64,000 nucleotides of DNA from contig NC_079316.1 in assembly GCF_029931775.1 (NCBI RefSeq), positions 66,218,064-66,282,063 on the forward strand, written 5' to 3'. Below the pieces are notes generated by a model. It searched no databases and was not told where the DNA came from. It saw only the letters and a list, made by a program, of their open reading frames with translations. This document shows positions 23,131 to 36,540 of this stretch, piece by piece; within the stretch, counting starts at the first letter, position 1; the number at the start of each line of letters is the position of its first letter. The translations under genes and the position numbers were made by a program. This DNA is from Euleptes europaea. Its lineage: Eukaryota; Chordata; Lepidosauria; Squamata; Sphaerodactylidae.

Positions 23131-25974
23131 GTCAGTGAGGTCTACTCACAAAAAATGTGCATATATCAGGCAGTATCAAATTGAATCCATTAAGCAAACT
23201 TGCTTAGCAATGCAATTTGGTCCGAAGGTGGATGCTGGTAAAAACTGAGTGGCTTTGCTGTACACATCTAGGAGAGAGTTTTTTACAAGGGCCAGCGAAA
23301 CTTGAAGTCATTTTAGTTTAATGAAAACTGTCACTGTTCTTCTCAAATATGAGGGCTACAAGCTTGTCATAAAGAGAGCAATCTGATATGTGCATGCTCT
23401 ATACCAGTTCTGTGCAAATTTCTGGAAGATATATTTAGTAGGGCTTGACTGCCCAGAAAACATTGAAAAAGGTTCCTGAGCAGATGAGTAGAGTCTAATA
23501 TGTAATAATAGCACAAAGAGGGGTTCTGGGCTACAAGTGTGTGGTTTCCAGTGACATGACAACTGAACAGTCTTAGCCACTTACCTTTCTTCCAGAAACA
23601 AAATGCAAGCTAGTAACAGGAATAATTCCAGAGTGCAGGTTCTGTATCTTACCGCCTTGCCCCTAAGAATGCTTTCCTAGAGGCAAACTGCACTGAAATA
23701 GACTATAAAGTGTTTAGGACAGTCAGCTAAAAATCCAAACTAAATTGACATGGCCAGCCATATTCGGGTGTCTACCCCAACCCTCTTATGAAATGGGAGG
23801 GGTGTGTGAAGGAAGTTTTTATGGCGTATGAGGAGGAAGATCTTTACTGTTGGCTCTATTTTAGGCACTCTTTTCTCCAGCCTGGGAAGCAGATAGAGGA
23901 AGGAGAACGTTCCATTCCTTTCTCTTACAGTAAAAGTAACCCTGCTCCTGCACCCTTCTGTGCTTCCTACACAGACAGGGTAGACACATGTTAAACATAC
24001 AGCTTTCCTCTCATACCTAGTTTGCCTGCAGACTGATATCCACCAGTTACAAAGTGCTAAGAATAAGCCATCAATGTAACCTTAACAATATGAAAAATAG
24101 AATTTTGCATCCTTGCAGCCAACGGTAAATAGGACTACTTGTACACATAGCAATTGTAATTCTGCACACTTAAACAAGAACATGCCCTAACACATTTATT
24201 TGCTTATGTCCCCCTAGCATCTTTCTGAAGGCTTTTCAATCAGAGGTTCTAGTATCAAGTCTTTGGGGGCAGAAGCTTGGAAGGGAAAGGGGTTCTGCAA
24301 TGCACTCACGTTTTTCTGTTAAACCATATATTTCCTCTGCAGGACTAGGTTAGTTATGTGTTTAAAGAGAGGCAAAGGCTGCCAACAATCAGAAAGCTTC
24401 TCCCATGGCTGCCTGATACATTTAGCCAGTAAAACAGAATAATCAAGTGCCTGTTTGTGCATTCTAAGCGCAACTCATCACACAAGCACCTAAACAATAA
24501 CTTTTTTTCAGTATGCAATATGATGAAATTAACATGTTATGGGATACTTGCTGGTGAGTTTATTCCAGGAGAGGCTACTAGAGCTAATCCATGGTCCACG
24601 TCTTCATGTCCTCATAAAGTAAACAATCTGGTGTTTCTATAATATGAAACATTTCACACTACTGTAAGGAGTTGGTTCCAAAGCAAGGCTTGGTGGATAC
24701 TGTGCTATGCAAGCACAGCAGTGGAAAGGAACTTTTCAACCTCCTGTTGCAGTTTGGCATGTCCCTTGAAATCCTGCCCTGAGTGGTTGGTGGAACCTCG
24801 AGAGCAACATGGGATGGCAAAGGGCGGGTCTGTAGTGGGAAAGGGTGAAAATTATTTCCTGTCCTTTCCACTAGTAGGAATGCCTTCTCTTTACAGAAAA
24901 TGTAGTTAGGCAAGCTCAAATACACTGGACAATCCCTGGAACAGCACAAAATATTAACTTTCCTCCAATTCCAGTAATATTTTAACACTGGTACAAGGAG
25001 AATGCATCGGGTATTTAAACATGGGAAATGTGTTCCTAATTCTATGATAGAAAGTTTACTAGGTATGGGGCCTGTACAGTACAACAAAAATTGGACACAA
25101 AGTGCCAGCTTTCAAACCTTCACAGAACCATGAGATGTGAGCATTCAGTTACCTCTAAATACTGACGTGTTTAAAAGTACCAAGTTGCATTACATTTCAA
25201 CTGATGCAGCATTTCACAAATTGTGTACATTAGCTGTTTGAATGGGCAATGCAGAACTACAAGAGATGCTACTGCAGCTAGTTTAAGTGCCCGCTTATAA
25301 CACTTAGCGCTTATGGGAAGCATGACAGCTAGACAAATGTTAACCTAGAGCCGTTAATGATGCACTAGTCTTCAGAATTCACACTGTTTTGCTGAAGCAA
25401 AATTTAGGCCACAAATTATAGTTTATTGATTAACTACTTGTATCCCCCATGGCTCAAGGTGGCTTACAAACTCAAGTTTAAAATAATGCCTGCATCCTAT
25501 TAAAAGCCTTAGCAAACTGAGCAGTGCCTTGCAGCGCCTCCTGAATGTAGCTAGAGATGGCAACCTTTTCACTTCCTCAGGAAGCCCCCTTTCATACAGT
25601 TGGAACTATGACACAAAAAATCACAGACTCTGTCAGGCATGCCACACTGACCAGGGGAGCAGGTAGCAGCCTGAAGACAGCAGTTAACAACACAGGCCAT
25701 GAAAGTTTTTGACCGCCTCGGAGGTTTAATGAAAGTATGTGCAAAACACCTAAACTAGCCAGACGTAGCAGCCCTGAACAAGTCCTACTATTCTTCCCAC
25801 AAAACACACTGTGCACTGGAAAAGTATAGTGTATGAGACTGCTTGTGAAGGCTGTGTGCTTCTGAATGACTATTCATGTACAGAATCCTGGAACCTTTCC
25901 ATTTTTATGTGCAAATATAGCCCATGAAATCCAAAGAGAACAAAGTAAAGTTTTAAAAAACTTTAAATTAAGAA
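23131..25974. other. Intergenic, little recognised
   Basis: At about 25430-25600 a LINE-like 3' tail on the minus strand is suggested (CCCCCATGGCTCAAGGTGGC). No gene is supported in the rest. Confidence 0.4.
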
Positions 25975-28600
25975 CATAAGAAAAGCCCTGCTGGATCAGA
26001 CCAAGGCCCATCAAGTGGCCAACCAGGTGCCTCTAGGAAGCCCACAAACAAGACAACTGCAGCAGCATCCTGCCTGTGTTCCACAGCACCTAATATAACG
26101 GGCATGCTCCTCTGATACTGTAGAGAATAGGTATGCATCATTCATTTTGACTAGAAGCTATGTATAGCCCTCTCCATTAACATGTCCACTCCCCTCTTAA
26201 AGCCTTCCAAGTTAGCAGCCATCACCACATCCTGGGGCAGGGAGTTCCACAATTTATGTGTTGCATGAAGAAATACTTTTATCTGTTTTGAATATCTCAC
26301 CCTCCAGCTTCAGCAGATGAGAAAAGCCTCCCTGTCCACTCTCTCCATACCATGCATTTTATAGACCTCTATCATGTCTCCCCTTAATCACCTCCTTTCT
26401 AAGCTAAACAGCCCTATCATTTTACCCTCCTCGTAGGGCAGTTAGTCCCCTGATCATTTTGGTTGCTCTTTTCTGCACCTTCTCAACCTCTGCAATATCC
26501 TTTTTTAGGTGTGGTGACCAGAACTGTACACAGTATTCCACGTGTGGTCTCAAAAAAGATTTGTGCATGGACAATATGATAGCAGCTGTTTTATTCTTTT
26601 TTCCTTGTCTAATTAGGTCCAGCATGGAATTTGCCTCTTTCACAGCAGCCGCACACTGGGTTGACATCTTCATCGAGCTATCCACTACCACCGCAAGATC
26701 CCTTTCTTGGTCTGTCCCTGCCAGCACAGATCCCACTGTATATATGTGAAGTTGGAATTTTTTGCCCCAATATGCATCACTTTACACTCGCTCACATTGA
26801 ATCTCATTTGCCATTTTAATGTCCATTCCTCCAGTTAACAGATTCTTTTGGAGTTCTTCAATCTGTTTCTACCACCCTAAATAATTTGGTGTTATCTGCA
26901 AACTTGGCCACCTTACTGTTCACCCCCAGCTTCAGGTCACTGATAAACAGGTTGAAAAGCACCAGTCCCAACACAGATTCCTGAGGGACCCCACTGCTCA
27001 CATCCCTCCATTGTGAGAACTGACCATTGATTCCTACTCTCTGCTTTCTATTTTTTAGCCAGCTCTCAATCCATAAGAGGACTCATTTTTTTTAGCCAGC
27101 TCTCAATCCATAAGAGAACTTGTCCTCTTATCCCATGACTATGAAGTTTGCTTAGCAGTCTTTGGCGGGGGACTTTGTCAAAAAGCCTTTTGGAAATTAA
27201 CACAATATCCACAGGCTCATTCCTGTCCATATGCCTATTGACACTTTCAAAAAACTCCAAAAGGTTAGTGAGACAGGACCTACCTTTGCAGAAACCAGGT
27301 TGGTTTTCGCTCAGCAGGGCTTGCCCTTCTATATGCTTGACAATTTTCTCTTTAATAATGCTTTCTATCAATTTACCTGGAACAGACATTAAGTTAACTG
27401 GCCTGTAATTTCCTGGGTTCCCCCTGGAACCTTTTTAAATAAATACATGTTACATTGGCCATTCTCCAGTCCTCTGGTACAGAGGCTGATCTAAGGGACA
27501 TGTTACATATCATTGTTAGAAGTTCAGCAATTTCCCTTTTGCGTTCTTGAAGAACTCTAATACTGTCTGGTCCCAGTGACTTGTTACGTTTGCAGTTTGT
27601 CTATACGTTCTAGAACTTCCTGCCTTGTTACCACTATTTGCCCCAGCTCCTCATTCTCCCTTCTCCAAAACATCTGTTCAGAAGGAATATGCCCTATATC
27701 ATCAACAGTGAACACAGATGAGAAGAATTAATTAAGCTTCTCAGCAATTGCTTTATCCTCCCTTAGTGTTCCTTTACTCCAGAGGTGGGGGACCTTTTCT
27801 TGCCAAGGGCCATTTGGATATTTATAACATCATTCACAGCCATACAAAATTATTAACTTAAAAATCAGCCTGCTGTATTTGGTCAAAAGTTTAGCCAAGA
27901 GGCAGGACCAGAGACGGCTCCAAGTGTCTGCCACATAGAGTGACTCACGTTTGAGCTCTGCTGTTCCCAGCTGGGCCCAAGAGATTCAGGCAGGGCAGCA
28001 AACACAAAACGGAGTAAGTGACAAGCTGCTCGGAGTGTGTAGGCAAAGGAGCCCAGTCCAGTAACGCCCCAATCCAGCACTTTCCCTCGCGTCTTTTGCA
28101 GGACTTAGAGGGGAAAGAAGGGAGAGGGAGTACCGACCAAGCCCCAAGCAGGCAGCTGCCCCAGATGACCCCCCAACGCAGGCAAGCAGGCAGGAATCCA
28201 ACCAGTGGCGCACTCGCCCACCTGGTGGCACAGAATGGTCTGTTTCTTGATGTGTTTAGCGAAATGTCGTTCAAAATCACTTTTTGTATCTCTGATTGTT
28301 TGCTTGCATTTCCTTTGTGCAAGTTTGTTCGCTTTTGTTTGCCTCGTTTGGGCAAGCCTTCCACTTTCTGGAGGAAGCCTTTTTCTCTCTAATATCTTCC
28401 TTCACCTTACCCATTAGCCATGGAGGTGACCTCTTGGACTTTATACTACCTTTCCTGACCTGCAGTATGCAATCTAGCTGCACCTCTAGTATTGAGGATT
28501 TGAGCAACCCCCAAGCCTTTTCCAGAGATTGAACCCTCCTAACCATTCCTAATTGTTCACCTCCAGAAGCCATCTCAAATAGAAACATTTTTCAGGGCCA
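25975..28600 (-). mobile_element. 5'-truncated CR1 LINE with reverse transcriptase remnants
   Basis: Read on the minus strand the order is as follows. First comes a pre-RT segment (28277-28588, with SPPWLMGKVKEDIREKK). Next is reverse transcriptase (27066-27389, with LLSENQPGFCKGRSCLTNLL and LFDKVPRQRLLSKL). Then comes the C-terminal part (26422-26736, with RPHVEYCVQFWSP and [12 protein letters not shown]), and finally the CR1 3' end stopping near 25975. The reading frame is broken and a hAT-like piece interrupts it, so the copy is inactive. Confidence 0.85.
27782..28235. mobile_element. hAT-like insertion within the CR1
   Basis: CR1 similarity stops where CAGAGGTGGGGGACCTTTTC begins and resumes after about 28235. 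The start resembles hAT-type termini common in reptile genomes. The far end and target duplication are not resolved. Confidence 0.4.
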
Positions 28601-29601
28601 ACTTGTAGTTTTATTCTAAAGATTAAATGGAATTTAGTTTTATATATAATCCCTTTGTAGAACAGGGTCAATAGCTAGAAAGCTACTTTAGGCACACCCA
28701 GGGGCTTGTATGTACCTGTGTGGATTAAAAATATCAACAACAAAAACACAGCAACAAAACTGAACAGGCCCCAGTGTGGCTTTTGAAACTTCACAGGTTT
28801 AACAGCAGCCTGCCAATATGGCATGGTCAGGCACTGGTAAAAAGCCCCCCTCCCAAAAAACAGCTCTTGCAACAACTGTGCAATTCTTTGGATCCAAACC
28901 TAGATTTGGAATGCAGCTCCAGGTACCAAAGAAGTAACTATCATTTGGCAACAAGTCCCTTTCTCTGAGGAGTGCTTTGAAAGAGGAAGCTAAAGATACT
29001 TCAGCAATCTGGCAGACTGTATGGCTCTGAAAACATTTTAGCGACTAAATCAGTTACAGGACAGAGGGCTACTTCCCAAGGAAACAATAAACTAGTGGCA
29101 AGGGAATGACTGGAATCGACGACTGCATCTGAAAGATACACTAAGAAGTGTAACACAGACCTGCATCTGATTCTGCACACAGGAACTTCCTTTCTTATTT
29201 CTTCAAAGAAAACTATGGAGAATAATTTTTATGAAGTGTTCAGAACAAGCAGCACTTATGGACACGAGTAAGGGGGGATTTTCCTGATGTCTAGCCTAGC
29301 TACGTCATCTCCCTGAACTTTCAGAGTCATTTAGCTTAACTCAAACATCATGTTTTCTTTAATGAAAATCCTGTAACTGAAACCAGGCCACAATGGCCAA
29401 AACTCTTGGTCATATTCCTTACAGTTGAGAGATTTGAGTTTATCATAAAAAGCTATTCCAAAAGGGTAATGAAGTTGCATCTCTCATAGCTTCTGCTGGC
29501 CAAGGCCATGTGTGCTTTGAGTACCCCACCCTGGTGAACAGCAATAACTCCACATGGACTGCACTTTTCTCCTTGATCAGGGACCCACTTCGTTCGCCCC
29601 T
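28601..29601. other. Intergenic, nothing recognised
   Basis: No supported gene or repeat. Confidence 0.35.
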
Positions 29602-29612
29602 CCTTTATCTTA

Positions 29613-29909
29613 AAAGGTAAAGGTAGTCCCCTGCGCAAGCACTGGGTCATTACTGACCCATGGGGTGACATCACATCCCAACGTTTACTAGGCAGACTAT
29701 GTTTATGGGGTGGTTTGCCATTGCCTTTCCCAGTCATCTACACTTTAACCCCAGCAAATTGGGTACTCATTTTACTGACCTTGGAAGGATGGAAGGCTGA
29801 GTCAACCTTGAGCCGGCTACCTGAAACCAACATCCATTGGGATCAAACTCAGGTCGTGAACAGAGCTTGGACTGCAGTACTGCAGCTTACCACTCTGAGC
29901 CACGGGGCT
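29613..29909 (-). mobile_element. tRNA-derived SINE (family C), intact
   Basis: Full-length reverse copy of the family at 5886. An 11-bp target duplication CCTTTATCTTA lies at 29602-29612 and 29910-29920. Confidence 0.9.
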
Positions 29910-29924
29910 CCTTTATCTTATCCT

Positions 29925-30062
29925 CACAATAACTTGTGAGGAAGGTCAGACCGAGGGATTGTGACGGGCCCAAGGTCAGCGAGCTTCCATGGCAGAGCGG
30001 TGATTTAACCCTGTCTCAGACTCTAGTCCGACACTCTGACCACTACAACCACTCTGGCTCTC
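29925..30062 (-). mobile_element. tRNA-derived SINE (family A) fragment
   Basis: Complement of the family A body (CCCAAGGTCAGCGAGC) and head (ACTCTAGTCCGACACTCTG), directly beside the preceding SINE. Confidence 0.7.
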
Positions 30063-30114
30063 ACGACTACGACCATACAAAGTTGCAATGCTAATTAAGA
30101 GGCCACAACAAAAC

Positions 30115-31135
30115 AGCACCTTATTTTGTTAAGTTTATTTATCATTGAAGTTAACACACAGCAGCAAGTTCTGTGTTGGCTTCAATTAAAAACAATCATT
30201 CATGTGCTACTTCACCCCCCCCCAACTGAAGTCAACCCAGCCCTTACTACAAAGCACTTGTAAAGGTAAAGCACCTACCCCCAAAGACAAGAAATTGGGA
30301 AGGAAGGGAAGAGTGAGCAGTTCCTCCAGACCACATATCTGAAATAAGACACTATATATAAATGCTTCAAAAGGCATGAATGATCTATAACAGAAAAAGC
30401 AGATAGTCTATTGGCAACTGGGGGTGGGGAAGCCTCAGCAATATGGTTCACACAAATGCTGCCATTTTAAAAGCCTTACATTTTGTTGTTTTGACACTGT
30501 AGTGACATTCATTGCCAGAATAAAGACTGTCAAAGGGCTTGATAAGTATATGCATTCAAGTGAAATCTACAAAAGAAAAAAAATCCCAGTGTAGCTAGAG
30601 GACCATAACAATTACTGAATGCAATCCAAATCAACACATACTGAATGTGTATATTATCACCAGCAAAAAAAAACTCTTGCCATAAAAATACCCAAATAGG
30701 AAGGTGCTCTTCTTATGTCCACTTTAGATCATATGGTCTTTTCAAAGCATGGATTTATACAATTATAAATGTATGCTTTGCAGACTACTCAAATTCAGAG
30801 CTACTTAAAATAAAGATTAGGTTTGCTTTTGACAGATATATGTGCCACTCAAAGATACCTACAGGTTTTTTTTAATTATTATTATTTCTTACCACCAAGT
30901 GATCTGTGACATATACAACACTTGAAGTTTTGGGTAACCAGCATTTAATTTCCAACTTTTAATTGCAAGTTCTGTGCATGATCAGTCTACGTACAAGTAA
31001 TAGAATTTCATGCTTCCACATTACCTAGAAAATTTTGTTAAAGAATACCAATTCAAAGTGTTAAAGCACCAATGTTATATTCTGTTATCAAATCAATGCT
31101 AAACACCATATTAAAACCACGTTTAGGTTTTAAAC
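30115..31135 (-). other. EIF3A: EIF3A 3'UTR
   Basis: Between the stop codon and the first downstream canonical AATAAA there is about 1.0 kb of repeat-free AT-rich sequence, a plausible length for this gene. The exact cleavage site is inferred. Confidence 0.6.
30134..30139 (-). promoter_or_regulatory. EIF3A: AATAAA polyadenylation signal of EIF3A
   Basis: The first canonical hexamer (TTTATT on plus) about 1 kb after the stop codon. A weaker ATTAAA occurs nearer the stop at about 30945. Confidence 0.6.
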
Positions 31136-31413
31136 TTAACGTCGCACGGTGGTCCAACCATCTTCATCGGTTTCAGTTTTAGTGCGGCGAAGGGCTTCTC
31201 TCTCTTTTTCGGTTCTCCAGGCTCCCTTCTCTTTCTCACCATCTTTTTCTCGCTCTTTGGAGACAGAAGGGGCAGGAGCAGGGGCAGGAGCAGGAGCAGG
31301 GGCAGGAGCAGGGGCAGGAGCAGGGGCAGGAGCAGCAGGAACAGGTGGTCGTCGAACTGGTTCACGTTCTTCAGGCTCTTCCTTTCGGTCATCGCCCCGT
31401 CTCCAGGAGCTCA
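31136..31413 (-). CDS. EIF3A: EIF3A exon 22 (last coding exon)
   Basis: Codes about residues 1351-1442: [10 protein letters not shown], an Ala-Pro run of roughly a dozen pairs, then [14 protein letters not shown] and the terminal [11 protein letters not shown]. The Ala-Pro run replaces a short RDRE-rich stretch of the human protein. The junction codon reads Met where human has Val. Confidence 0.95.
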
Positions 31414-34400
31414 CTAAGAATACAAAAAGGCAATATTCAACTTTGCCTCATTTACTGTCCTGTACAAGAGACAACTGTAGCTGCAGTTGATGATTTGTTG
31501 CAATTAGAAATATGAATACCCCCCCAAAAAACCAGATTTTTTTAAAAAAAGCCACACACACACACTCCCCCCCCCCGTTTTTCAACAGAAATATTGGGAA
31601 ATCTGGGGAGCACTGGAAAAAAACAACTTTGTTTTCTCTTTTAGAACGACAAAGGTTTTCACACTAAATGTACAGCATGAAAGGTTCTGAGAACTTTTAA
31701 AATTTCTCCAACAGAAAAATTGGGAAATTTGGAGGAACACTGAAAAAAAATCCCACGATTCTTTTTTCCCCTTTTGAATGAGTGAAATGAAAGACAAGGT
31801 TTTACTCAAAGTGTGCAGTATAACCATTTTTATCTAACTCAATCTACAACATTGGATAAGGGTAATCCCTATGTATACTGCAGACCCATACAACATTTTC
31901 CAGAGTAGTTTATGTTTAAATGTAAATAATTTTGGCAACAATAAAATGACAGTAGAAAAGAACAAGAGTCCAGTAGCACCTTAAAGTCTAACAAAATTTC
32001 TGGCAGGGTATGAGCTTTTGTGAGCCACAGCTCACTTCTTTAGATACCATTGGGAAATTTGAAGAGTCTGATGTAGATGGTTGGACCACCGTGCGACGTT
32101 AAGTTTAAAACCTAAATGTGTTTTTAATATGGTGTTTACTATCTGAAGAAGTGAGCTGTGGCTCACCAAAGCTGTCAGAAATTTTGTTAGTCTTTAAGGT
32201 GCTACTGGACTCTTGTTCTTTTCTACTGCTATTGAGACTAACACGGCTACCCATCATAATAATATGACAGCATGTGTTCAATGACAATACATTGTCAACA
32301 GTTCAGTGTTTTCAATATTATGAAGTTTAACTTAATATAAAATACTACACTTTGTTTACTATAGAATGTGTTTTCTACCTTCAACTTTTATTTTTTCCCT
32401 GGCTCTCAGGTGGTTAAAATTAAGATACATGTGCTATGGTAGCATAAGGTGGAAGCTCTTTGTCAAGTATTTCATGTACCTGCAATTTTTCTTATAGAAA
32501 ATGAAGACATTTATACCTTTAAAATTGCATAAATACGAGAAATAGAACAATTTTATATGCTAAGTTATAAATGATATTTTAATGAGTAAAAAGTCATTTA
32601 GGTTTGTTAGGCAAGTATTGCACATATTTCAAGTTCCCCCAAAATGTCTGGGTTCTTTTTCAGAAACTCACCCACCCCACCCCCCAGTGGCTTTACAATT
32701 TCCAGAAATGCTACATCTCCAGTTGCAATACATAAATACAGAAGGTTAACACAAAACCTTCCACCCTGTCTCCTGAAAGAACATCAAGTGTGACCCCTGA
32801 AACAAATTTAAAGAATGACAAATAACTATGATGCTTTAAAAACTGGAGGGAGAGGAGTAACTGATATGCTAGACTGAAAAAAATACCTAGTCTAGCCAAA
32901 AATGTTTAAGAACTAACCCATGGATTCAAAACTGAAGAGCATACGCTTTGTACACCTCACAACTTTAAAAGAATTTGAAAAGTGAAGCAGCATATGTAGT
33001 CTTCATCTGACAAAAGGATCAACACTAGGTGTGTTTTTCCACCTAATGCAAGTCTACAGTGCGGCAGGAAGTGCTTTCGTTTTTAAATTAATATGCTTAA
33101 AACATCGCTATCTCCATAATTATCCAATGATGCAAACTATCCAGACATCTGGATAATGGGAGTGCTCTTCCTCATTACTTCCCTAAAAGGTAAAGGTCCC
33201 CTGTGCAAGCACCGGGTCATTCCTGACCCATGGGGTGACGTCACAACCCGACGTTTACTAGGCAGACTTTGTTTACGGGGTGGTTTGCCAGTGACTTTCC
33301 CAGTCGTCTTCCCTTTACCCCAAGCAAGCTGGGTCCTCATTTTACCGACCTCGGAAGGATGGAAGGCTGAGTCAACCTTGAGCCGGCTACCTGAAACAGA
33401 CTTCCATCGGGATCGAACTCAGGTCGTGAGCAGAGCTTTTGACTGCAGTACTGCAGCTTTACCACTCTGCGCCACGGGGCTCCTTCATTACTTCCCTAAC
33501 AGAAGTGATATATGAAGCACTTAAAGCAGAAAATGATCCTACTTTCTTCCCGATCTGTTCTTGGAGGTGGCAGCCCCCTCCTTTCTTCACCACGTCGATC
33601 TCGAAGGTCTCGGCCACTCCGGTCATCTCTAGAGTCACGCCCAGGTCGATCCCATTCATCGCGACGACCTGAATCTCTCCAGCTAGAGACCTCTTCGGCT
33701 GGGCCTCTCCTCCAGCCAGCATCCTCCCTTTAGCCAAAATAAAATATTTTAGAAGAACAATTGCTTAATTCCAGTTTCTACTGAACAGAAATCAGTGGTA
33801 TTAAACTAGTTATATGATTTAAAACTTATTGCAATGTAAGCAACCGATCCAGCGGAACTGTTGTGGGTTTTAACTTTAAACCATTGTTTCGGATATTCTG
33901 ACACAGTAGGCTTGAGAGTTTGTTTTTTAGGTTTTGGTGTACATCTGCAAACGTGTATTTGTTTCATTGTTCTAGGCAGCTTACAGTTTCCAGCCTTGAG
34001 AAGGAGAACTTATGAATCAGTACTTAATGCCCAGAATAAATACTGCAACCAATGGAACAGTTTGCAGCAGCAATTTTTTGAAAGGTTTAGTGAAAACAGA
34101 TGAGATGTTTTAATAAAGTAATGTGATGTTCATGTAATTATGTCTATTTAAGACAGCCACATCCTAAACCCCTTGAATCTCTCAAATCTGGGTTGTGGTG
34201 ACACTATCTTATCTTTTCTGAAAAGGCTTGGTAAGAATTTTAGAATTTACATTTCATTTTTAAATGCGGGCTAGCTAAAAGGGATGACATTTTAATATAT
34301 AATCTCATTTACATATTCTAGTGTTTCCTATATAATTGCAACTCTTGTTTATTTAATCTGTTCAAGGATAACTAGAGTGATGTTCAATAAAATTCTTAAA

Positions 34401-36503
34401 AGCCAGCACTGAGTGATCAATGTCTGGGATACAAGGTTTTCACCAAGACCTGGAATAAATGAACTTCCAACTTCTCCTCAGTCAGAAGACTGATCATTGG
34501 AGGGACTGAGAATTCTTCACACAACCTCATGGTTTAGTGGTAAATGAATTGCTTTAAAACAGTCGAAAAGACTTTTGGTCTCCATGTACCTATTTTAGGT
34601 AATTATCCCCCCTTCCCACAGGTGGCAGTAACTTTGTAACAGAACAAAACCAAACTGGATTTTTGTTTTTGATGTTGGGATTCTAATTCACCCTTTTAAA
34701 TTTGTGCTGAAAGTAAATTGCAAACAATTCTGTGGCTTATATCTTCAAAGCAACCAATGCAAATTTTGACAACTTAGAATTATGACATTTTTTCCTTAAT
34801 CTATGAAGGTATTTCAGGCTGCTGACCACTACTTAGAACTTGCTCATACAATTATTTGCCTCAGTATGGTGCCATTATCCCAAGATTTATCTGGTGAAGT
34901 GCTTGACTCCTCATAAAGGTAAAGTTAGCCCCCCTGTGCAAGCACCGGGTCATTACTGACCCATGAGGTGACGTCACATCCCGACATTTACTAGGCAGAC
35001 TATGTTTACGGGAGGGCGGGGACTGGGTCCACAGAAAGAAAATAATTTATGAACACTGTTAAAAGCAAATAAATTAAAAACCTAGGGCGCCTGAAGCGAT
35101 CTTCCCGATCAATGTCACGATCTTTGTCAAACTCTCGGTCCTTTTCATTCTCGTCACGATCTTTGTCTCTATCCCATTCCCGATCTTCTGAAGGCCTGGA
35201 CTCTCGTGGAGGCCCCCAGCTGTCTTCACGAGCCTTTTCTCTTTCTCTCCATCCACCTAACAAAAAAATTAAATTTTTTATGGATTAATTTCAGCAGCAC
35301 AAGGACGCACATAAGGTGGGCAGGTGTCTAGCATGAAGACATCCACTGTATTTCTAGCTAGCAGTAGAGCAACAAATTAACATCGGTCTATATACAAGTA
35401 ACAGACTGAACAGAATCTATGTTGCTTTTGTAATGTTTCCAAAAGCTAAATATGATTTCAAATAAGCCAAGACTACACAATTTGAAAATTAAATTTGTCC
35501 ATAATAAGCAGCTATAGAGTTGTCATGTCTGGATGGCAGCCATAAAATACTAGAGGATTCCTAGCCTGTTGTTAAGAATGATGATATGGTGCTGAGGAAC
35601 ATGAAATAATTTCTAATTTTGGTTACCAGACTTTCCCCATTATAAAAGCAGATGTTCCTAGAAAGTGTGAGTGGCACAACAACTTGCTTCATGTTTATAC
35701 ATTTAGTGAAACAGATACAGATTTTTTAAACGGTACTTAGCACTTGTACACTCAACATTATAGGAACCAGAGTAGTTTACATATTAAATCACAAATTGGA
35801 GGCCCATATATCTGAACGAATGTGCCTTCCATGAGGGTGGCATGCCTTACCACCACTCCATTCCCAGACTTCTCAATCCTTACATACTGAAACTCACTGT
35901 AGGCTTTTAGAGGAGCAGTCAACACTACTATTTCAATGGGCATTTCTATGATGGGATTATTTATATATATGGATTTTAATGTATACATGTTGGCTGTATT
36001 CTTTCTGTACTGAAATTGATTTGTTATATTGTTTGTATTGTTATATGTTGTTGGCTGCCTTCTGAGAAGGAAAGGTGGGATAAAAATGTTTCAAATTAAA
36101 AACAAATCAATTTTTAAATTATGTCTAAAATGTTTCCTTTGAAATGTGGTGTTGGAGGAGAGTTTTACAGATACCGTAGACCACCAAAAAGACAAATAAG
36201 TGGGTTCTAGATCAAATCAAGCCTGAGCTTGCACTATAAGCTAAAATGACTAAAATGAGGCTATCGTACTTTGGTCACATTATGAGAAGACAAGAGTCAC
36301 TTGAAAAGACAATAACACTAGGAAAAGGTCAAGGCAACAGGAAAAGAGGAATACCCAACATGAGATGGACTGACTCTATAAAGGAAGCCACAGTCCTCAG
36401 TTTGCAAGACCTGAGCAAGGCTGTTAAAGATAGGACACTTAGGAGGCCATTGATTCATAGGGATGCCATGAGTTGGAAGTGACCTGACTGCACTTAACAC
36501 ACA

Positions 36504-36540
<37 letters not shown>

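Larger units (their letters stand above)
31540..32730. repeat. Unnamed interspersed repeat, copy 1 (intron 21)
   Basis: Shares long similarity with 42590-43265, including GTAGCATA followed by AGGTG/GGGTG, AAGTTATAAATGAT and TTTAGGTTTG, and a GGGAAAT...GGGGGAG-like 5' part. That part appears twice in tandem here (about 31589 and 31704). A Penelope-like insertion splits this copy. The family is not one I recognise. Confidence 0.6.
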
